Counted from the stretch's first letter, positions 8,400 through 18,466 are shown. The stretch is 44,130 nucleotides of DNA from Propionibacteriaceae bacterium (GCA_017882685.1 JADGPA010000188.1:1-44130), one strand, 5' to 3'. Numbers and translations: made by a program. Notes: generated from the letters alone by a model not told the origin.

Positions 8400-9962
8400 T
8401 CAGCTGCAGCGCACGCCGTCGGTGGGCACCGCGCCGAGTACGAGGTAGGCGACAACGATCCGGTCGACGCAGGCTGACTTGCCGCCGTAGCTGCCGTGGC
8501 CCTCACCCTCATAGGTCACCAGCACGCCGGACGCGAGTTGCTCGGCCATGGAAACGGCCTGCTGGTAGGGGGTGGCGTTGTCGCCGGTGCCACCGATGAC
8601 CAGCAGCGGCTTCGCCCCGGTGCCCCTGATCTCCAGCTGGCGGGCAGGACGTACCGGCCACAGCGCGCAGCCATACTGCGGGCCGAAATACTTGCCGTAG
8701 ATCGGGGCCTTGCCCGTGTCCTCCTTCCAGACCCGGTCGGCGTCGATCACGCCCTTCTCCTGATCGGTGTCGAGGCAGCCGATGGCCTGCAGGGCGTAGA
8801 ACATCGAGCCGTAGTGTCCCTTGTCGTCACGGTCGACGAGGAAGTTCGAGGCCCGCAGCAGGATCGCACCGTTGCCGTCGATGCCGCTGGCCAGTGCCTT
8901 GACGAGGGTCGGCCACGCCTGCTTGCCTCCGTACAGCAGCGCTGCCGAGCCCTCCACGCCGAGGCTCTGGGTCAACGTCCGCCGTCCGCTGCGGAGGGGG
9001 CGGCTGTCGAGGCGGTCGAACAGGCCGGTGATCGTGTCGAGGACCTCCTGCTTCGACGCGCCGAGCTGACAGCTCTGGGAGGCACACCAGGCGGCGAAGT
9101 TTCCGAGCGCAAGGTCGAAACCCATTGCCTGGATGACGTCCTTGCTGTCGGTGATGTTCACGGCTGCGTCGAGCACGAGGCGCCCCGCGTTCGCCGGATA
9201 CAGCTCGGTGTACGTCGCCCCGATCTGGGTGCCGTAGGAGTATCCGAGGTAGTGCAGTTCCTTGTCACCCACCAACTGGCGGAGCAAGTCGAGGTCGCGT
9301 GCGGTCTCGACGGTGGAGATGTGCTCCAACAATGACCCGCTGTTCTCCCAACAGGACGTGGCCAGGTCGTAGGCTCCCTCGATCAGCGCGGTCCGCTCCG
9401 CGTCGGTATCCGGAGAGAAGTCCAGGTTGTTGTACGCCTCGGCCTGCGCGTCGCCGTAGCACTTCACCGGGGTCGAGTCACCCACCCCGCGCGGATCCCA
9501 ACCCACGATGTCGTACTGCTCGAGGCCCTTGTTGTCGAAGGTCGCCACCTCGTCCTTGCCGGACGCTCCGGGACCGCCCGGGTTGATGAACAGGGTGCCG
9601 AGCCTCGGGGTCTGGGTCGCAGCCTTCCGGCGCACCGAGAGGGTCACCGCCTTCCCGGAGGGGTCGGCGTAGTCCAGGGGCGCGAGGACCGAGGCGCATT
9701 GCGTGCCGTTCCGGCAGTTCGACCAGCTGAGTAACTGAGCGGCGTAGGCGGTCAGGTCGCCGCCGGGCAAACCCGCGACGAGGCCCGCGACGGTCGGGGT
9801 GACCTCGGGCAGAACAGGTCGGTCGACGCCGACGCCGGGAACAGCAGAAAGGTGGATCCGCGCGGCCGGCTGCCCCGTGGGCCCTGGTGTCGGCGCGTCA
9901 CAGGCGGTCAACACCAGTGCAGCAGCCAGCAGCAAGGCGCTCAGGCGGAAGGCGGACGGCAC
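8400..9962 (-). CDS. Secreted alpha/beta hydrolase lipoprotein with TAP-like C-terminal domain
   Basis: This is a probable exported peptidase or esterase of the SlpD/tripeptidyl-aminopeptidase type (520 aa). A lipoprotein signal peptide ends LTAC with Cys21. The alpha/beta-hydrolase core has the oxyanion segment NPGGPGASG (near 128), DPRGVG, and the nucleophile elbow GYSYG with Ser242. The C-terminal TAP-like part has the acid in IGGTGDNATP and the histidine in YEGEGHGSYG. The frame is open far upstream. I choose the GTG at 9962 because it starts the signal peptide and has TACGCT six bases before it with TTGGCT 16 nt further up, a leaderless arrangement. Substrate unknown. Confidence 0.85.
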   Translation of the reverse strand: MPSAFRLSALLLAAALVLTACDAPTPGPTGQPAARIHLSAVPGVGVDRPVLPEVTPTVAGLVAGLPGGDLTAYAAQLLSWSNCRNGTQCASVLAPLDYADPSGKAVTLSVRRKAATQTPRLGTLFINPGGPGASGKDEVATFDNKGLEQYDIVGWDPRGVGDSTPVKCYGDAQAEAYNNLDFSPDTDAERTALIEGAYDLATSCWENSGSLLEHISTVETARDLDLLRQLVGDKELHYLGYSYGTQIGATYTELYPANAGRLVLDAAVNITDSKDVIQAMGFDLALGNFAAWCASQSCQLGASKQEVLDTITGLFDRLDSRPLRSGRRTLTQSLGVEGSAALLYGGKQAWPTLVKALASGIDGNGAILLRASNFLVDRDDKGHYGSMFYALQAIGCLDTDQEKGVIDADRVWKEDTGKAPIYGKYFGPQYGCALWPVRPARQLEIRGTGAKPLLVIGGTGDNATPYQQAVSMAEQLASGVLVTYEGEGHGSYGGKSACVDRIVVAYLVLGAVPTDGVRCS

Positions 9963-10003
9963 CCGCCCAGCGTAGCCACCCGCCAGGGCGAGCCAACCGG
10001 AGT

Positions 10004-10819
10004 TCAGGCGTCCCGGGAGGCCGACGGCGCGCACAGCCGCCCCAGCGGGCAGGTGAAGCGCTGGGTCGCGACCTGGACGACCACGGCATCCAGGGGGACG
10101 CTGTGGCCGACGACTGTCCCGGTGCCGTCGGGGGTGCCAACCACCACGCCGACCCGCGGCGCCGTGGCGTGGAAGTCGGTGTAGCGCTGCTGCTCGTAGG
10201 CAAGGCAGCACATCAACCGTCCGCACGCGCCCAGCATCTGGCTGGGGTTGTTCGTGAGGTCCTGGTTTCGCGCCATCCGCAGCAACAGCGGGGTGCGCTG
10301 CGGGCCCATTGCCGAACAGCAGAGCTCGCGTCCACAGGCCCCGCAGCCGCCAATGATCGCTGCAGCGTCCCTCGCGCCGATCTGGCGGAGGTCGATGCGG
10401 GACTGCAGGGCTCGGGCCAGGTCGATCAGCAGAGCGCGGAAGTCCACCCGGCCCGGGGCGACGAAGTAGATCACCGCCTGCTGGTCGAAATCGTCGCTCT
10501 GATCGACGAAGTCCACGCCGACGACCCGCATCGCCAGTTCATGTCGGGCGATCAGGGTGCGCGCCACACCGGCGATCTCCACCCTGCGGATTCGGTTGGC
10601 GGTGTCCCTGGCCTCGTCAGCTGTGTCTGCCGGTCCCAGGCAGGCCGCCAGGTCCTGCGACCAGTCGAGCTCGGTCGGACCCCACACGCAGTGCGCCAGT
10701 TCCGCACCGTCCCCGGTGGGCACGAGCACGGTCTGGCCGAAGCTGAGCTCGAGGTCGCCGGCGTCGAAGTAGTACAGGCGACCGAGTGGCTCGAACGCTA
10801 CAGCGATCACCCGGGGCAT
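10004..10819 (-). CDS. ricT: PSP1 domain regulatory-iron-sulfur protein, RicT/YaaT-like
   Basis: 271 aa. A PSP1 domain carries the paired cysteine motifs GGCGACGRELCCS and GACGRLMCCLAYE (roughly residues 155-210), which mark RicT/YaaT. In Bacillus, RicT works with RicA and RicF on an Fe-S-containing complex affecting RNase Y; no RicA/RicF partner is visible here, so the job in an actinobacterium is uncertain. ATG start; it lies 41 nt from the hydrolase start and 53 nt from the DoxX stop, with the same direction as the holB cluster, where ricT homologues often occur. Confidence 0.88.
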   Translation of the reverse strand: MPRVIAVAFEPLGRLYYFDAGDLELSFGQTVLVPTGDGAELAHCVWGPTELDWSQDLAACLGPADTADEARDTANRIRRVEIAGVARTLIARHELAMRVVGVDFVDQSDDFDQQAVIYFVAPGRVDFRALLIDLARALQSRIDLRQIGARDAAAIIGGCGACGRELCCSAMGPQRTPLLLRMARNQDLTNNPSQMLGACGRLMCCLAYEQQRYTDFHATAPRVGVVVGTPDGTGTVVGHSVPLDAVVVQVATQRFTCPLGRLCAPSASRDA

Positions 10820-10872
10820 AGCCGAACCCTATGCCCGGGTCGCCTCGGCGTTGGGCGAATCCCCGGTTCGGG

Positions 10873-12003
10873 CTACGACGCTGAGGAAGCCCGTTCGGCC
10901 TTGTTCCGCGCACGACCGGAACGAATGCTTCGGTCGAGGCTCCAGCCACCGGCGCCGATGCACAGCAGCAGGATGCCGACGGCTGCGAGCAGCAGCTCGT
11001 AGTCACCTAGGAAGCCAGGGCGGTTGGGGATGAACGGGCTCCAGTTACCCCACTCGACGAAGGCGAGCGCGCCACCGCCGATGAGGGCGACGCCGAGGCC
11101 GGCCAGCCGGGTGAGCAGGCCGAGGACCAGCGACAGCGCGATCAGCAGTGCCGCCACCCCGGTGACGATCGCCATGATCGACGGGTAGGGGATGACGGTC
11201 TGGGCGAACTGCGCCTGGGCCGCGGGGATGTCGGTGAGGATGTTCAGGCCGCGGACGGCAAGGATCGCTGCCAGCACGAGCCGTAGCAGGAACAGGCCGA
11301 CCGAACCCCAGAACTTGTCGTTGGTGCGTTTGTGGACGATCACCGGCTCGGGTGCCGCCAGCGGCACGGGTGCAGTGGCTGCGAGGGCTGTGGCGCGGGC
11401 GTCACGGCGGGCTGCGCGCTCGGCGGCCAGCTTCTGCTCCTCATCGGTTACCTGCTCCACGCGGGTGGGCTCGAACTCCGGTCCCGAGCTCGGGCTGGGC
11501 TGCCGGAAGATCGAATCGGTCGGCACCGGCGGCGCGGGGAGCGGGAACGACACGGTCTCCTGCGGCACGACGGCGGCGGCCACGGTCTCCTCAGGTTCGG
11601 ACTCCAGCGCCACGGTCTCCTCGGCTGCGGGCTCGTCGGCGACTGGTTCGTCGGCGACAGGCTCCTCAACCGGTTCCTCGACCGCTGCGGGCTCTTCGAC
11701 GACCGGTTCCTCGGCAGCTGCGGGCTCGACGACCGGTGCTTCGGCAGCAGGTTCTTCTACCGCGGGCACTTCGGCGACGGACTCTTCTGCGGCAGGCTCC
11801 CCAACAGCCGCCGGCTCCTCGTCGACGACCCGCGCCGCCTCTGCCGCCGGCTCGGGCGTGTCGTGCGCCACATCGGTGTCCTCGTCCTCGATGCGGCGGG
11901 AATCGACCGGGTACCAGGTGGCGCCCTCGGGTGGTTGCTGCGGGATGGGTCGGGTGGCAACACCGTCATCCTGGGTGGTTTCGGTCTCGCGTGGCTCGGT
12001 CAC
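10873..12003 (-). CDS. DoxX-family membrane protein with long acidic disordered N-terminus
   Basis: 376 aa. About 200 N-terminal residues are low-complexity and acidic, dominated by repeated Glu-Glu-Pro-Val/Ala units (EEPVVEEPAAVEEPVEEPVADEP). A four-helix DoxX domain follows, from FWGSVGLFLLRLVLAAI to LLAAVGILLLCIGAGGW, then a short basic tail. Function is not established; DoxX proteins are tied to redox or quinone-related membrane complexes in some actinobacteria. The frame extends to a GTG at 12027, but the GTG at 12003 has AAGGAGAGG eight bases before it and is preferred. The repeat tract may be prone to length variation. Confidence 0.8.
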   Translation of the reverse strand: MTEPRETETTQDDGVATRPIPQQPPEGATWYPVDSRRIEDEDTDVAHDTPEPAAEAARVVDEEPAAVGEPAAEESVAEVPAVEEPAAEAPVVEPAAAEEPVVEEPAAVEEPVEEPVADEPVADEPAAEETVALESEPEETVAAAVVPQETVSFPLPAPPVPTDSIFRQPSPSSGPEFEPTRVEQVTDEEQKLAAERAARRDARATALAATAPVPLAAPEPVIVHKRTNDKFWGSVGLFLLRLVLAAILAVRGLNILTDIPAAQAQFAQTVIPYPSIMAIVTGVAALLIALSLVLGLLTRLAGLGVALIGGGALAFVEWGNWSPFIPNRPGFLGDYELLLAAVGILLLCIGAGGWSLDRSIRSGRARNKAERASSAS

Positions 12004-12113
12004 GGGGAAGTCCTCTCCTTGCAACACTCGTCAGCGTCCATGCTTACACCGCAGGCAGCCCACGGCCCTGAGCGACACGGCCCGGTTCCTGGACACGTGG
12101 AAAGTAGGAGTGA

Positions 12114-13277
12114 TCAGTCGAGTCCGGAAAGGCTCAACATCAGCGATTCCATCGCCAGCAGGGGCGCGACGTTGGTCTCCAGCGCGGTGCGGCAGGCGAG
12201 GATCGCGTCCAGCCGGCCGACGGTGGCCTCGGCAGTGGTGCCGCGCGCCAGCTGGCCGACCGGCTGCGCCAGCTCCGTGTTGATGAGTGCGACGCCGGCT
12301 CCGGTCTGCACGGTCAGCACGTCGCGATAGAAGGAGGTGAGTTCGGTCAGGACGCGGTCGAGCGCGTCGCGCTGCAGGCGCTTGCCGCGGGCTTTCTGCT
12401 GGTCCTCCAGGTCGCGCAGTGCGGCTTGGGCGTTACGCGGACGGGCGCCCTTGGTGGTGAACCCGAGCGCCTCGGACAGCTCGGTCTTCTCGCGCGCGTC
12501 CAGCTCACCGGTGACAGCCGCCGCCTCCTCCGAGGCCGCCTCGACGACGTTGGCCGCAGCGTCGAGGCAGGCGCCGAGGGAGACCAACTGGGTCGGAAGG
12601 CGCAGCACTTCCGCCCTGCGGATCCTTGCCCCCTCGTTGCGCGCCAAAGCCCGTGCCCGCCCGATGTGGCCCTGCGCGACGCGGGCGGCGAAGTTGGCAA
12701 GGCCGGGATCGATGCCGTCGCGTTGCTGCAACAGGGTCGCAACCGCTGCGGTGCTCGGCGTGCTGAGTTCGACCAGCCGGCAGCGCGAGCGGACGGTGGC
12801 CACCACATCGTCTGCGGTCGGGGCGCACAGCAGCCATACGGTGCGCGGCGCGGGCTCCTCGATGCTCTTCAGCAGTGCGTCGGCGCCGCGCTCGGTGACG
12901 CGGTCGGCGTCCTCGACCACCAGCAGCTGGTAGCGGCCCATCGTCGGCGACATCGCCGCTCGTCGCACCAGGTCGCGGACCTCGTCGACGCCGATGCTGA
13001 GTGCCTCCGTACGCACCAGCGTGACGTCGGGGTGGGCGCCGCTCAGCGCGGTGACGCAGCTGTTGCAGGAGCCGCACCCGCCGAACTGGCATTGCAGCGC
13101 TGCGGCGAAGGCCCTGGCGGCATTCGAGCGGCCGGAACCGGGCGGACCGGTGAACAGCCAGGCGTGGGTCATCGCGTGCCGGTTGCCCGCAGCAGAGGCG
13201 CCGAGCACTGCACGCTCCAGGGTTTCGATGACCCGTTCCTGACCGATCAGGTCGGACCAGACGCCGGTGGTGCTCAC
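12114..13277 (-). CDS. holB: DNA polymerase III subunit delta' (clamp loader)
   Basis: 387 aa. This non-ATPase clamp-loader subunit of the replisome has an AAA fold with P-loop FTGPPGSGRSNAARAF, where Arg replaces the Walker A lysine, in line with delta' not hydrolysing ATP. A zinc-binding cysteine cluster sits around CQFGGCGSCNSC, and VVEDADRVTERGADALLKSIEEP follows. It overlaps tmk by 4 nt (ATGA), giving a topA-tmk-holB order usual in actinobacteria. Confidence 0.93.
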   Translation of the reverse strand: MSTTGVWSDLIGQERVIETLERAVLGASAAGNRHAMTHAWLFTGPPGSGRSNAARAFAAALQCQFGGCGSCNSCVTALSGAHPDVTLVRTEALSIGVDEVRDLVRRAAMSPTMGRYQLLVVEDADRVTERGADALLKSIEEPAPRTVWLLCAPTADDVVATVRSRCRLVELSTPSTAAVATLLQQRDGIDPGLANFAARVAQGHIGRARALARNEGARIRRAEVLRLPTQLVSLGACLDAAANVVEAASEEAAAVTGELDAREKTELSEALGFTTKGARPRNAQAALRDLEDQQKARGKRLQRDALDRVLTELTSFYRDVLTVQTGAGVALINTELAQPVGQLARGTTAEATVGRLDAILACRTALETNVAPLLAMESLMLSLSGLD

Positions 13278-13921
13278 GGGTTCACTGTGCCAGCCGTGGC
13301 TGACAGTAGCGAGGCGACCCGTGCCCTCACCAGCGCGGCGATCTCCTCGGCCTCTGCGCGGGCAGGCAGCACCAGGTAATGGTCGGCGTCGCTGGCCGCG
13401 AGGTCGAGGAAGAACTGCCGCGCCCGGACGTGGAAATCGGCTCCGGCACCCTCGACGCGGTCCTTTTCCGCAATGCCCGCAACGCCCTTCGCGGGGTCGA
13501 GGTCGAGCAGGACGGTGAGGTCGGGCAGCAGGTCCTCTGTGGCCCAGCGGGCGATCTGCTCGACCCGCTCGGGCTCCAGCACGCGGCCGGCCCCCTGATA
13601 CGCGAGCATCGAGTCTACGTAGCGGTCGGAGATCACCACCGCGCCCCTGCGCAACGAGGGCAGCACCAACTGGTGCAGGTGCTGGGCCTTGTCTGCGGCG
13701 TACATCAGGGCCTCTGCGCGCGGCGACACGTCCCCCCAGGCGGGGTTGAGGACGAGGTCGCGCAGGGTGGCCCCGATCTCGGTGTCACCGGGTTCGTAGG
13801 TGAGCACCACCTCGCGTCCGAGGTACGACAGCCAGTCGGCCAGAAGCCGCGCCTGCGTCGACTTGCCGACGCCGTCGCCACCCTCGAACACGACGAAGAT
13901 GCCCTCGGGGTAGTCAGCCAT
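13274..13921 (-). CDS. tmk: Thymidylate kinase (dTMP kinase)
   Basis: 215 aa. It phosphorylates dTMP to dTDP for DNA synthesis. The P-loop is EGGDGVGKSTQARLL near residues 13-26; the dTMP-binding DR(Y/H) motif is VISDRYVDSMLAYQG; the LID region near residue 150 is KDRVEGAG. It starts 3 nt after the topA stop and overlaps holB by 4 nt, so all three are probably cotranscribed. Confidence 0.95.
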   Translation of the reverse strand: MADYPEGIFVVFEGGDGVGKSTQARLLADWLSYLGREVVLTYEPGDTEIGATLRDLVLNPAWGDVSPRAEALMYAADKAQHLHQLVLPSLRRGAVVISDRYVDSMLAYQGAGRVLEPERVEQIARWATEDLLPDLTVLLDLDPAKGVAGIAEKDRVEGAGADFHVRARQFFLDLAASDADHYLVLPARAEAEEIAALVRARVASLLSATAGTVNP

Positions 13922-13924
13922 TGC

Positions 13925-16663
13925 TTACTTCTTGCGGGTGGTCTTGGGCTTGGCCTTGGCCGCGGTCGCCTTCGGGGCTGCCCGTCGCGTGGTCTTCTTC
14001 GGCGCCGGGCCCTTGGCGCGCTTCTCGGCCAGCAGTTCGGCCGCCCGTTCGAGCGTCATCGTCTCCACCGAATCGTCGCGGCGCAGGGTGGCGTTGAACT
14101 CCCCGTCGGTGACGTAGGCGCCGAAGCGGCCATCCTTGATCACCACCGGCTTGCCGCTGACCGGATCGGCGCCCAACTCCCGCAGCGGGCCGGTGGCGCT
14201 GCCCGCCGAGCCTCCTCTGGCCTTCGGCTCGGCATAGATCGCCTCGGCCTCGGGCAGGGTGATGTCGAAGATCTGGTCCTCGCCGGCCAGCGAGCGGGAG
14301 TCGGTGCCCTTCTTCAAGTACGGCCCGTAGCGGCCGTTCTGGGCGGTGATCTCCTCGCCGTCGGCGCCGACGCCCACCACGCGCGGCAGGCTGAGCAGCT
14401 TCAGCGCGTCGTCGATGGTGACGGTGTCGGTCGACATGGACGCGAAGAGCGAACCCGTGCGCGGCTTTGCCGACTTAGGCGCGTCCTCACCGAGCACCTC
14501 TGTGACGTAGGGCCCGTAGCGGCCGGCCTTCGCAACCACCTTCAGGCCGGTGGACGGGTCGGTGCCCACCACACGCTCTGCCGCAACAGGCTGGTCGAGC
14601 AGCTCCTTGGCCGCCTCGAGGGTCAGCGCGTCGGGGGGAAGGTCAGGGTCGACGTTGGCGCGCCGCCCGTCGGCGTCCTCGACGTAGGTGCCGTAGCGAC
14701 CCACCCGTACGTCGATGCCGTCGCCGAGGCTGAACGTGGACAGCTTGCGGGCGTCGATCTCGCCGAGCTCGCTGACCAGCTTCTGCAGCCCCTCGTGCGC
14801 CGAGCCCTCCGGACCGAAGTAGAAATCCTTCAGCACCGCGACGCGGGCGGCGTTGCCGCCGGCGATCTCGTCGAGGGTGTCCTCCATCTCGGCGGTGAAG
14901 GCGTAATCGACCAGCTTGGCGAAGTGTTCCTCCAGCAGCCGGGTGACCGCGAAGGCCAGCCAGGTCGGCACAAGGGCGGAGCCCTTCTTGAACACATAGT
15001 CGCGGGACGTGATGGTGCGGATGATCGCTGCGTAGGTCGACGGCCGGCCGATCTCGAGCTCCTCGAGCTTGGCCACGAGCGACGGCTCGGTGTACCGCGA
15101 CGGCGGCCGGGTCTCGTGCGCTACGGCAGTGACCTTCTCAGCGTCCAGGTGCTGGCCGGTGGCCAGCTGCGGCAGGCGGGCCTGGGCGTCGTCGCCAGCC
15201 TCGTCGTCGTCTGTGGACTCGACGTAGGCCTTCAGGAAGCCGAGGAAGGTGATGGTACGACCGGACGCGGTGAACGCCGCCCGGCCGGACTCGCTGACCT
15301 CACCGGTGGCTGCGTCGGTCACTGACACCCGCTCGGGCAGGGTCGCGCCGATGCGGACGCTGACCGTCTCGCCTTCGGCGTCCTTCATCTGGGACGCGAT
15401 GGTGCGCTTCCAGACGAGTTCGTACAGTCGCAGGTGGTCACCGTGCAGGCCGGTCTTGGCGGGTGTCCGGAAGCTGCCACCGGCGGGACGGATCGCCTCG
15501 TGCGCCTCCTGGGCGTTCTTCACCTTCGAGGCGTAGGTGCGGTGCTTCTCGGGCAGGTACTGGCCGCCGAACATCTCCTTGACCTGGTCGCGCGACGCCT
15601 TGATGGCCGTGCTGGACAGCGTGACCGAGTCGGTACGCATGTAGGTGATGAAGCCCCGCTCGTACAGGTCCTGGGCCACCGACATCGTGCGCTGCGCGGA
15701 GAAGCCGAGCTTGCGGCCGGCCTCCTGCTGCAGGGTGGTGGTGCGGAAGGGGGGGTACGGCCGGCGGGTGTAGGCCTTCGCCTCGACCCCGGCGACCGCA
15801 TAGCCGGCCGACTCCAGGGCCGTGGCGAGAAGCTGTGCCTGATCCTCCCCCAGTTGCAGGAGGTCCTTGCCGCTGAGCTTGCCCACCGAGTCGAAGTCGC
15901 GACCCTGTGCGATGCGCAGCGTGCCGAAACTGGTCAAGCGGGCGCTGAAGGCGCGCGGCTCTGCGCCCTCGCCGGCGTCGAGGACGGCTTCGATATCTGC
16001 GTACGCTGCGGCGCGGAACGCGATCCGCTCCCGCTCGCGGTCGACGACAAGGCGTGTGGCCACCGACTGCACGCGGCCGGCCGACAGCCGTGGCATGACC
16101 TTCTTCCACAGCACCGGGGACACCTCGTAGCCGTACAGCCGGTCGAGAATGCGCCGGGTTTCCTGCGCGTCCACCAGGTCGGTGTCGAGCTCGCGGGTGT
16201 TCTCCACCGCGGCGAGGATCGCCTCCGGGGTGATCTCGTGGAAGACCATGCGCTTCACAGGGACCTTCGGCTTCAACTCGTCCAGCAGGTGCCAGGCGAT
16301 CGCCTCCCCCTCGCGGTCCTCATCAGTGGCCAGCAGGAGTTCGTCCGCGCTCTTCAGCTTTGCCTTCAGGTCGCGGATGGTGCCCTTCTTGTCCGCGGCG
16401 ACGACGTAGAGCGGCTCGAAGTCGTTGTCGATGTTCACGCCGGTGCGTGCCCACTTCTCGGCCTTGTACTTGGCGGGCACCTCCGCCGCGCCCGTCGGAA
16501 GGTCGCGGACGTGGCCGCGGCTGGACTCGACGACGTAGCCAGCGCCGAGGAACTTGGCCAGGCTGACCGCCTTGGTCGGCGACTCGACAATGACGAGTCG
16601 GCGTATCGCTTTTTTGGCCACTGTGGGTTTCTTCCTGGCATCGGGGGACGATCGGTCGCTCAC
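13925..16663 (-). CDS. topA: DNA topoisomerase I (type IA)
   Basis: 912 aa; relaxes negatively supercoiled DNA. The TOPRIM domain contains RLVIVESPTKA and the acidic LLLATDEDREGEA (residues 110-122). The catalytic tyrosine is Tyr341 in GFITYMRTDS. The C-terminus has at least four Gly-Arg-Tyr/Phe-Gly repeats (GRYGTYVED, GRYGPYVTE, GRYGPYLKK, GRFGAYVTD) and no zinc-finger cysteines. It ends in a Lys/Ala/Thr-rich basic tail, as is typical of actinobacterial TopA. The start is a GTG at 16663 with only a weak ribosome site. Confidence 0.97.
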   Translation of the reverse strand: MSDRSSPDARKKPTVAKKAIRRLVIVESPTKAVSLAKFLGAGYVVESSRGHVRDLPTGAAEVPAKYKAEKWARTGVNIDNDFEPLYVVAADKKGTIRDLKAKLKSADELLLATDEDREGEAIAWHLLDELKPKVPVKRMVFHEITPEAILAAVENTRELDTDLVDAQETRRILDRLYGYEVSPVLWKKVMPRLSAGRVQSVATRLVVDRERERIAFRAAAYADIEAVLDAGEGAEPRAFSARLTSFGTLRIAQGRDFDSVGKLSGKDLLQLGEDQAQLLATALESAGYAVAGVEAKAYTRRPYPPFRTTTLQQEAGRKLGFSAQRTMSVAQDLYERGFITYMRTDSVTLSSTAIKASRDQVKEMFGGQYLPEKHRTYASKVKNAQEAHEAIRPAGGSFRTPAKTGLHGDHLRLYELVWKRTIASQMKDAEGETVSVRIGATLPERVSVTDAATGEVSESGRAAFTASGRTITFLGFLKAYVESTDDDEAGDDAQARLPQLATGQHLDAEKVTAVAHETRPPSRYTEPSLVAKLEELEIGRPSTYAAIIRTITSRDYVFKKGSALVPTWLAFAVTRLLEEHFAKLVDYAFTAEMEDTLDEIAGGNAARVAVLKDFYFGPEGSAHEGLQKLVSELGEIDARKLSTFSLGDGIDVRVGRYGTYVEDADGRRANVDPDLPPDALTLEAAKELLDQPVAAERVVGTDPSTGLKVVAKAGRYGPYVTEVLGEDAPKSAKPRTGSLFASMSTDTVTIDDALKLLSLPRVVGVGADGEEITAQNGRYGPYLKKGTDSRSLAGEDQIFDITLPEAEAIYAEPKARGGSAGSATGPLRELGADPVSGKPVVIKDGRFGAYVTDGEFNATLRRDDSVETMTLERAAELLAEKRAKGPAPKKTTRRAAPKATAAKAKPKTTRKK

Positions 16664-16701
16664 TCTACTTCTGCGACCGCATGTTAACGCTCCGCACCCT
16701 A

Positions 16702-16734
16702 ACGCCCCGCACTGGTGTGATGGGTGCGGGGCGT
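16702..16734 (-). terminator. Hairpin terminator downstream of the HtrA-like gene
   Basis: A perfect 11-bp inverted repeat (ACGCCCCGCAC / GTGCGGGGCGT) with an 11-nt loop lies 34 nt after the protease stop codon and before topA. There is no U-tract, as is usual for actinobacterial terminators. Confidence 0.7.
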
Positions 16735-16768
16735 CGGTTGCCGGATGGCGAACCCGGCTGCTACTGCT

Positions 16769-18382
16769 TCAGTTGACCGGGCTGCTGCCCAGCGTCACCG
16801 TCGCGGTCCTGTGGGTGCCGTTGGGGGTTGTCCAGTCGATCGTCACCTGCTGGCCCGGCTCAAGAGCGCGGATGACGGTGGCCAGGTTGGCGCTCGCCTT
16901 GATGGTGGTGTCGCCCACCTTCGTCAGCTTGCTGCCGGAGACCACGCCGGCCTGGTCGGCCGGGCTGCCGGCAACCACCTGGGTGATGGTCTTGCCGGTG
17001 GTGCTGCCGGTCTCGGCGTCGGCGACCTTGATTCCGAGGTACCCGGCTGGCCCGACCCGGACAGTGCCTGCGTCCTGACCGGTCTCGATCTGGTCCACCA
17101 CGGCCAGCGCTGCGGCGATCGGGACGGCGTAGCTGGTGCGCTCCCTCGTGGAGCCGGCAGTGGTCATGCCCAGCACCTCGTTCTGGGTGTCGAACATCGG
17201 GCCGCCGGAGTCGCCAGGGACGGCCTTGGCGTTGGTCTCGACGAGGCCACTCAGATCCTCACTGCTGCCCCAGGGCGAATCGGAGGAGACGGTGAGGCTC
17301 TGGTCGGTGGCAGTCACCGAACCGGCGGCCTTCACCAGTTCACCCCCACCGGAAGCGTTGCCCACCGCTGCAATGGTGTCGCCGACAGCCACCGGGTCCT
17401 TGTCGACGGCCACGGTGGTCAGTCCGCTCGCGTTCTTCAGCTGCAGCAGCGCGACATCCTTGGCCTGGTCGAAGCCCATCACGGTCGCCGTGTAGGTGTT
17501 GCCCGAGTCGGCAACCGTGACCGAGACCTTGTCCGAGCCCGCGACGACGTGGTAGTTCGTGAGCACCTGGCCGTTTGCGGTGAGGATCATGCCGGTGCCG
17601 GCCGCGATCCCTGAGCCTGTCTCCGCCTCGATGAGAACGACGCCTGCGGACTGCGCGGCGGCCACGGAGTTGCCGGTCGTGGTGCTCCCGCCCTGCTGGC
17701 CCTGGTTGCGCGACGGGTCCGACGGCTGTGTCTGCGGATCGGTCGTTGCAGTGGAGGAGGACGAGGGCAGCGCGCCCCGGATCGTGCTGGTGGCAAAGCT
17801 GAATCCACCGGCGGCGAGAACGAGGGCGACGATGCCGGCGACGAGGGCCAGCGGCCACCGCCTCTTCGTCGCGACCGGTGCCGGCTGCTGGCCGTAGTAC
17901 TGGGTCGGGGTGTAGTAGCCCGGGTGCTGGTGGCCGACGAACGGGTCCTGCTGCGGCTGGCCGGGCTGGCCCGGTGCCTGCTGGTACTGCCCGTAGGCCT
18001 GTCCGGCTTGCTGACCGTACGGCTGCTGACCGTACGGCTGCTGACCGTACGGCTGCTGACCGTAGGGCTGCTGACCGTAGGGCTGCTGGCCCGGTTGCCC
18101 ATACGCCTGCTGGCCGTAGCCGTAGGGACCCGGCTGGGCGCCGTAGGACCATCCGGGCGGGAACTGGGCGGTGGGTTGGTTCGGACCGGCGGCTGGCGGG
18201 GTGGGAGGAGTGGTGTTCGATGCGGGCCACGTGCCGGGCGCCGGTTGCGCCCACGGGGCTTCCGGCAGCGGCATGGTCGGTTCGGCAGCGTCATCGCCGA
18301 CCGGAAGGACGCGCGTGGGCTCGTTCGCTTCCGGCGTATCGGGGCCACCCAGGGAGCGGGTGGGATCGGTTGGCTCGGCCAT
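16769..18382 (-). CDS. Membrane-anchored HtrA/DegP-like serine protease with C-terminal PDZ domain
   Basis: 537 aa. A long Pro/Gln/Gly-rich cytoplasmic N-terminus (residues 1-170) carries five PYGQQ repeats at residues 101-125. A single membrane helix at about 176-196 follows. The extracytoplasmic trypsin-like domain has His278 (TNYHVV), Asp309 (AKDVALLQL) and Ser392 (GDSGGP), a complete triad. A PDZ domain forms the last 100 residues ([23 protein letters not shown]). It probably acts in envelope protein quality control. ATG start; a separate hairpin terminates it. Confidence 0.92.
   Translation of the reverse strand: MAEPTDPTRSLGGPDTPEANEPTRVLPVGDDAAEPTMPLPEAPWAQPAPGTWPASNTTPPTPPAAGPNQPTAQFPPGWSYGAQPGPYGYGQQAYGQPGQQPYGQQPYGQQPYGQQPYGQQPYGQQAGQAYGQYQQAPGQPGQPQQDPFVGHQHPGYYTPTQYYGQQPAPVATKRRWPLALVAGIVALVLAAGGFSFATSTIRGALPSSSSTATTDPQTQPSDPSRNQGQQGGSTTTGNSVAAAQSAGVVLIEAETGSGIAAGTGMILTANGQVLTNYHVVAGSDKVSVTVADSGNTYTATVMGFDQAKDVALLQLKNASGLTTVAVDKDPVAVGDTIAAVGNASGGGELVKAAGSVTATDQSLTVSSDSPWGSSEDLSGLVETNAKAVPGDSGGPMFDTQNEVLGMTTAGSTRERTSYAVPIAAALAVVDQIETGQDAGTVRVGPAGYLGIKVADAETGSTTGKTITQVVAGSPADQAGVVSGSKLTKVGDTTIKASANLATVIRALEPGQQVTIDWTTPNGTHRTATVTLGSSPVN
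18008..18082 (-). repeat. 15-nt tandem repeat coding five PYGQQ units
   Basis: Five 15-nt units encode Pro-Tyr-Gly-Gln-Gln within the N-terminal tail of the HtrA-like protease; flanking units are degenerate. Nearly identical codons are used in each unit, suggesting recent copy-number change. Confidence 0.85.
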
Positions 18383-18466
18383 CTCTGACTCCGTTTCTGT
18401 GCTGCTCCCCAGTCAAGCCATTGACCCAGTGACCAGGCTGTCGGGTTCCTGTGAGTACCTGTGAGC

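Noticed and set aside
16048-16060. Possible CRISPR or phage signal
   Set aside because: No repeat-spacer structure, cas gene or integrase appears anywhere in the window; the small 'holin' at 28.9 kb is a chromosomal membrane protein family, not a lysis cassette.
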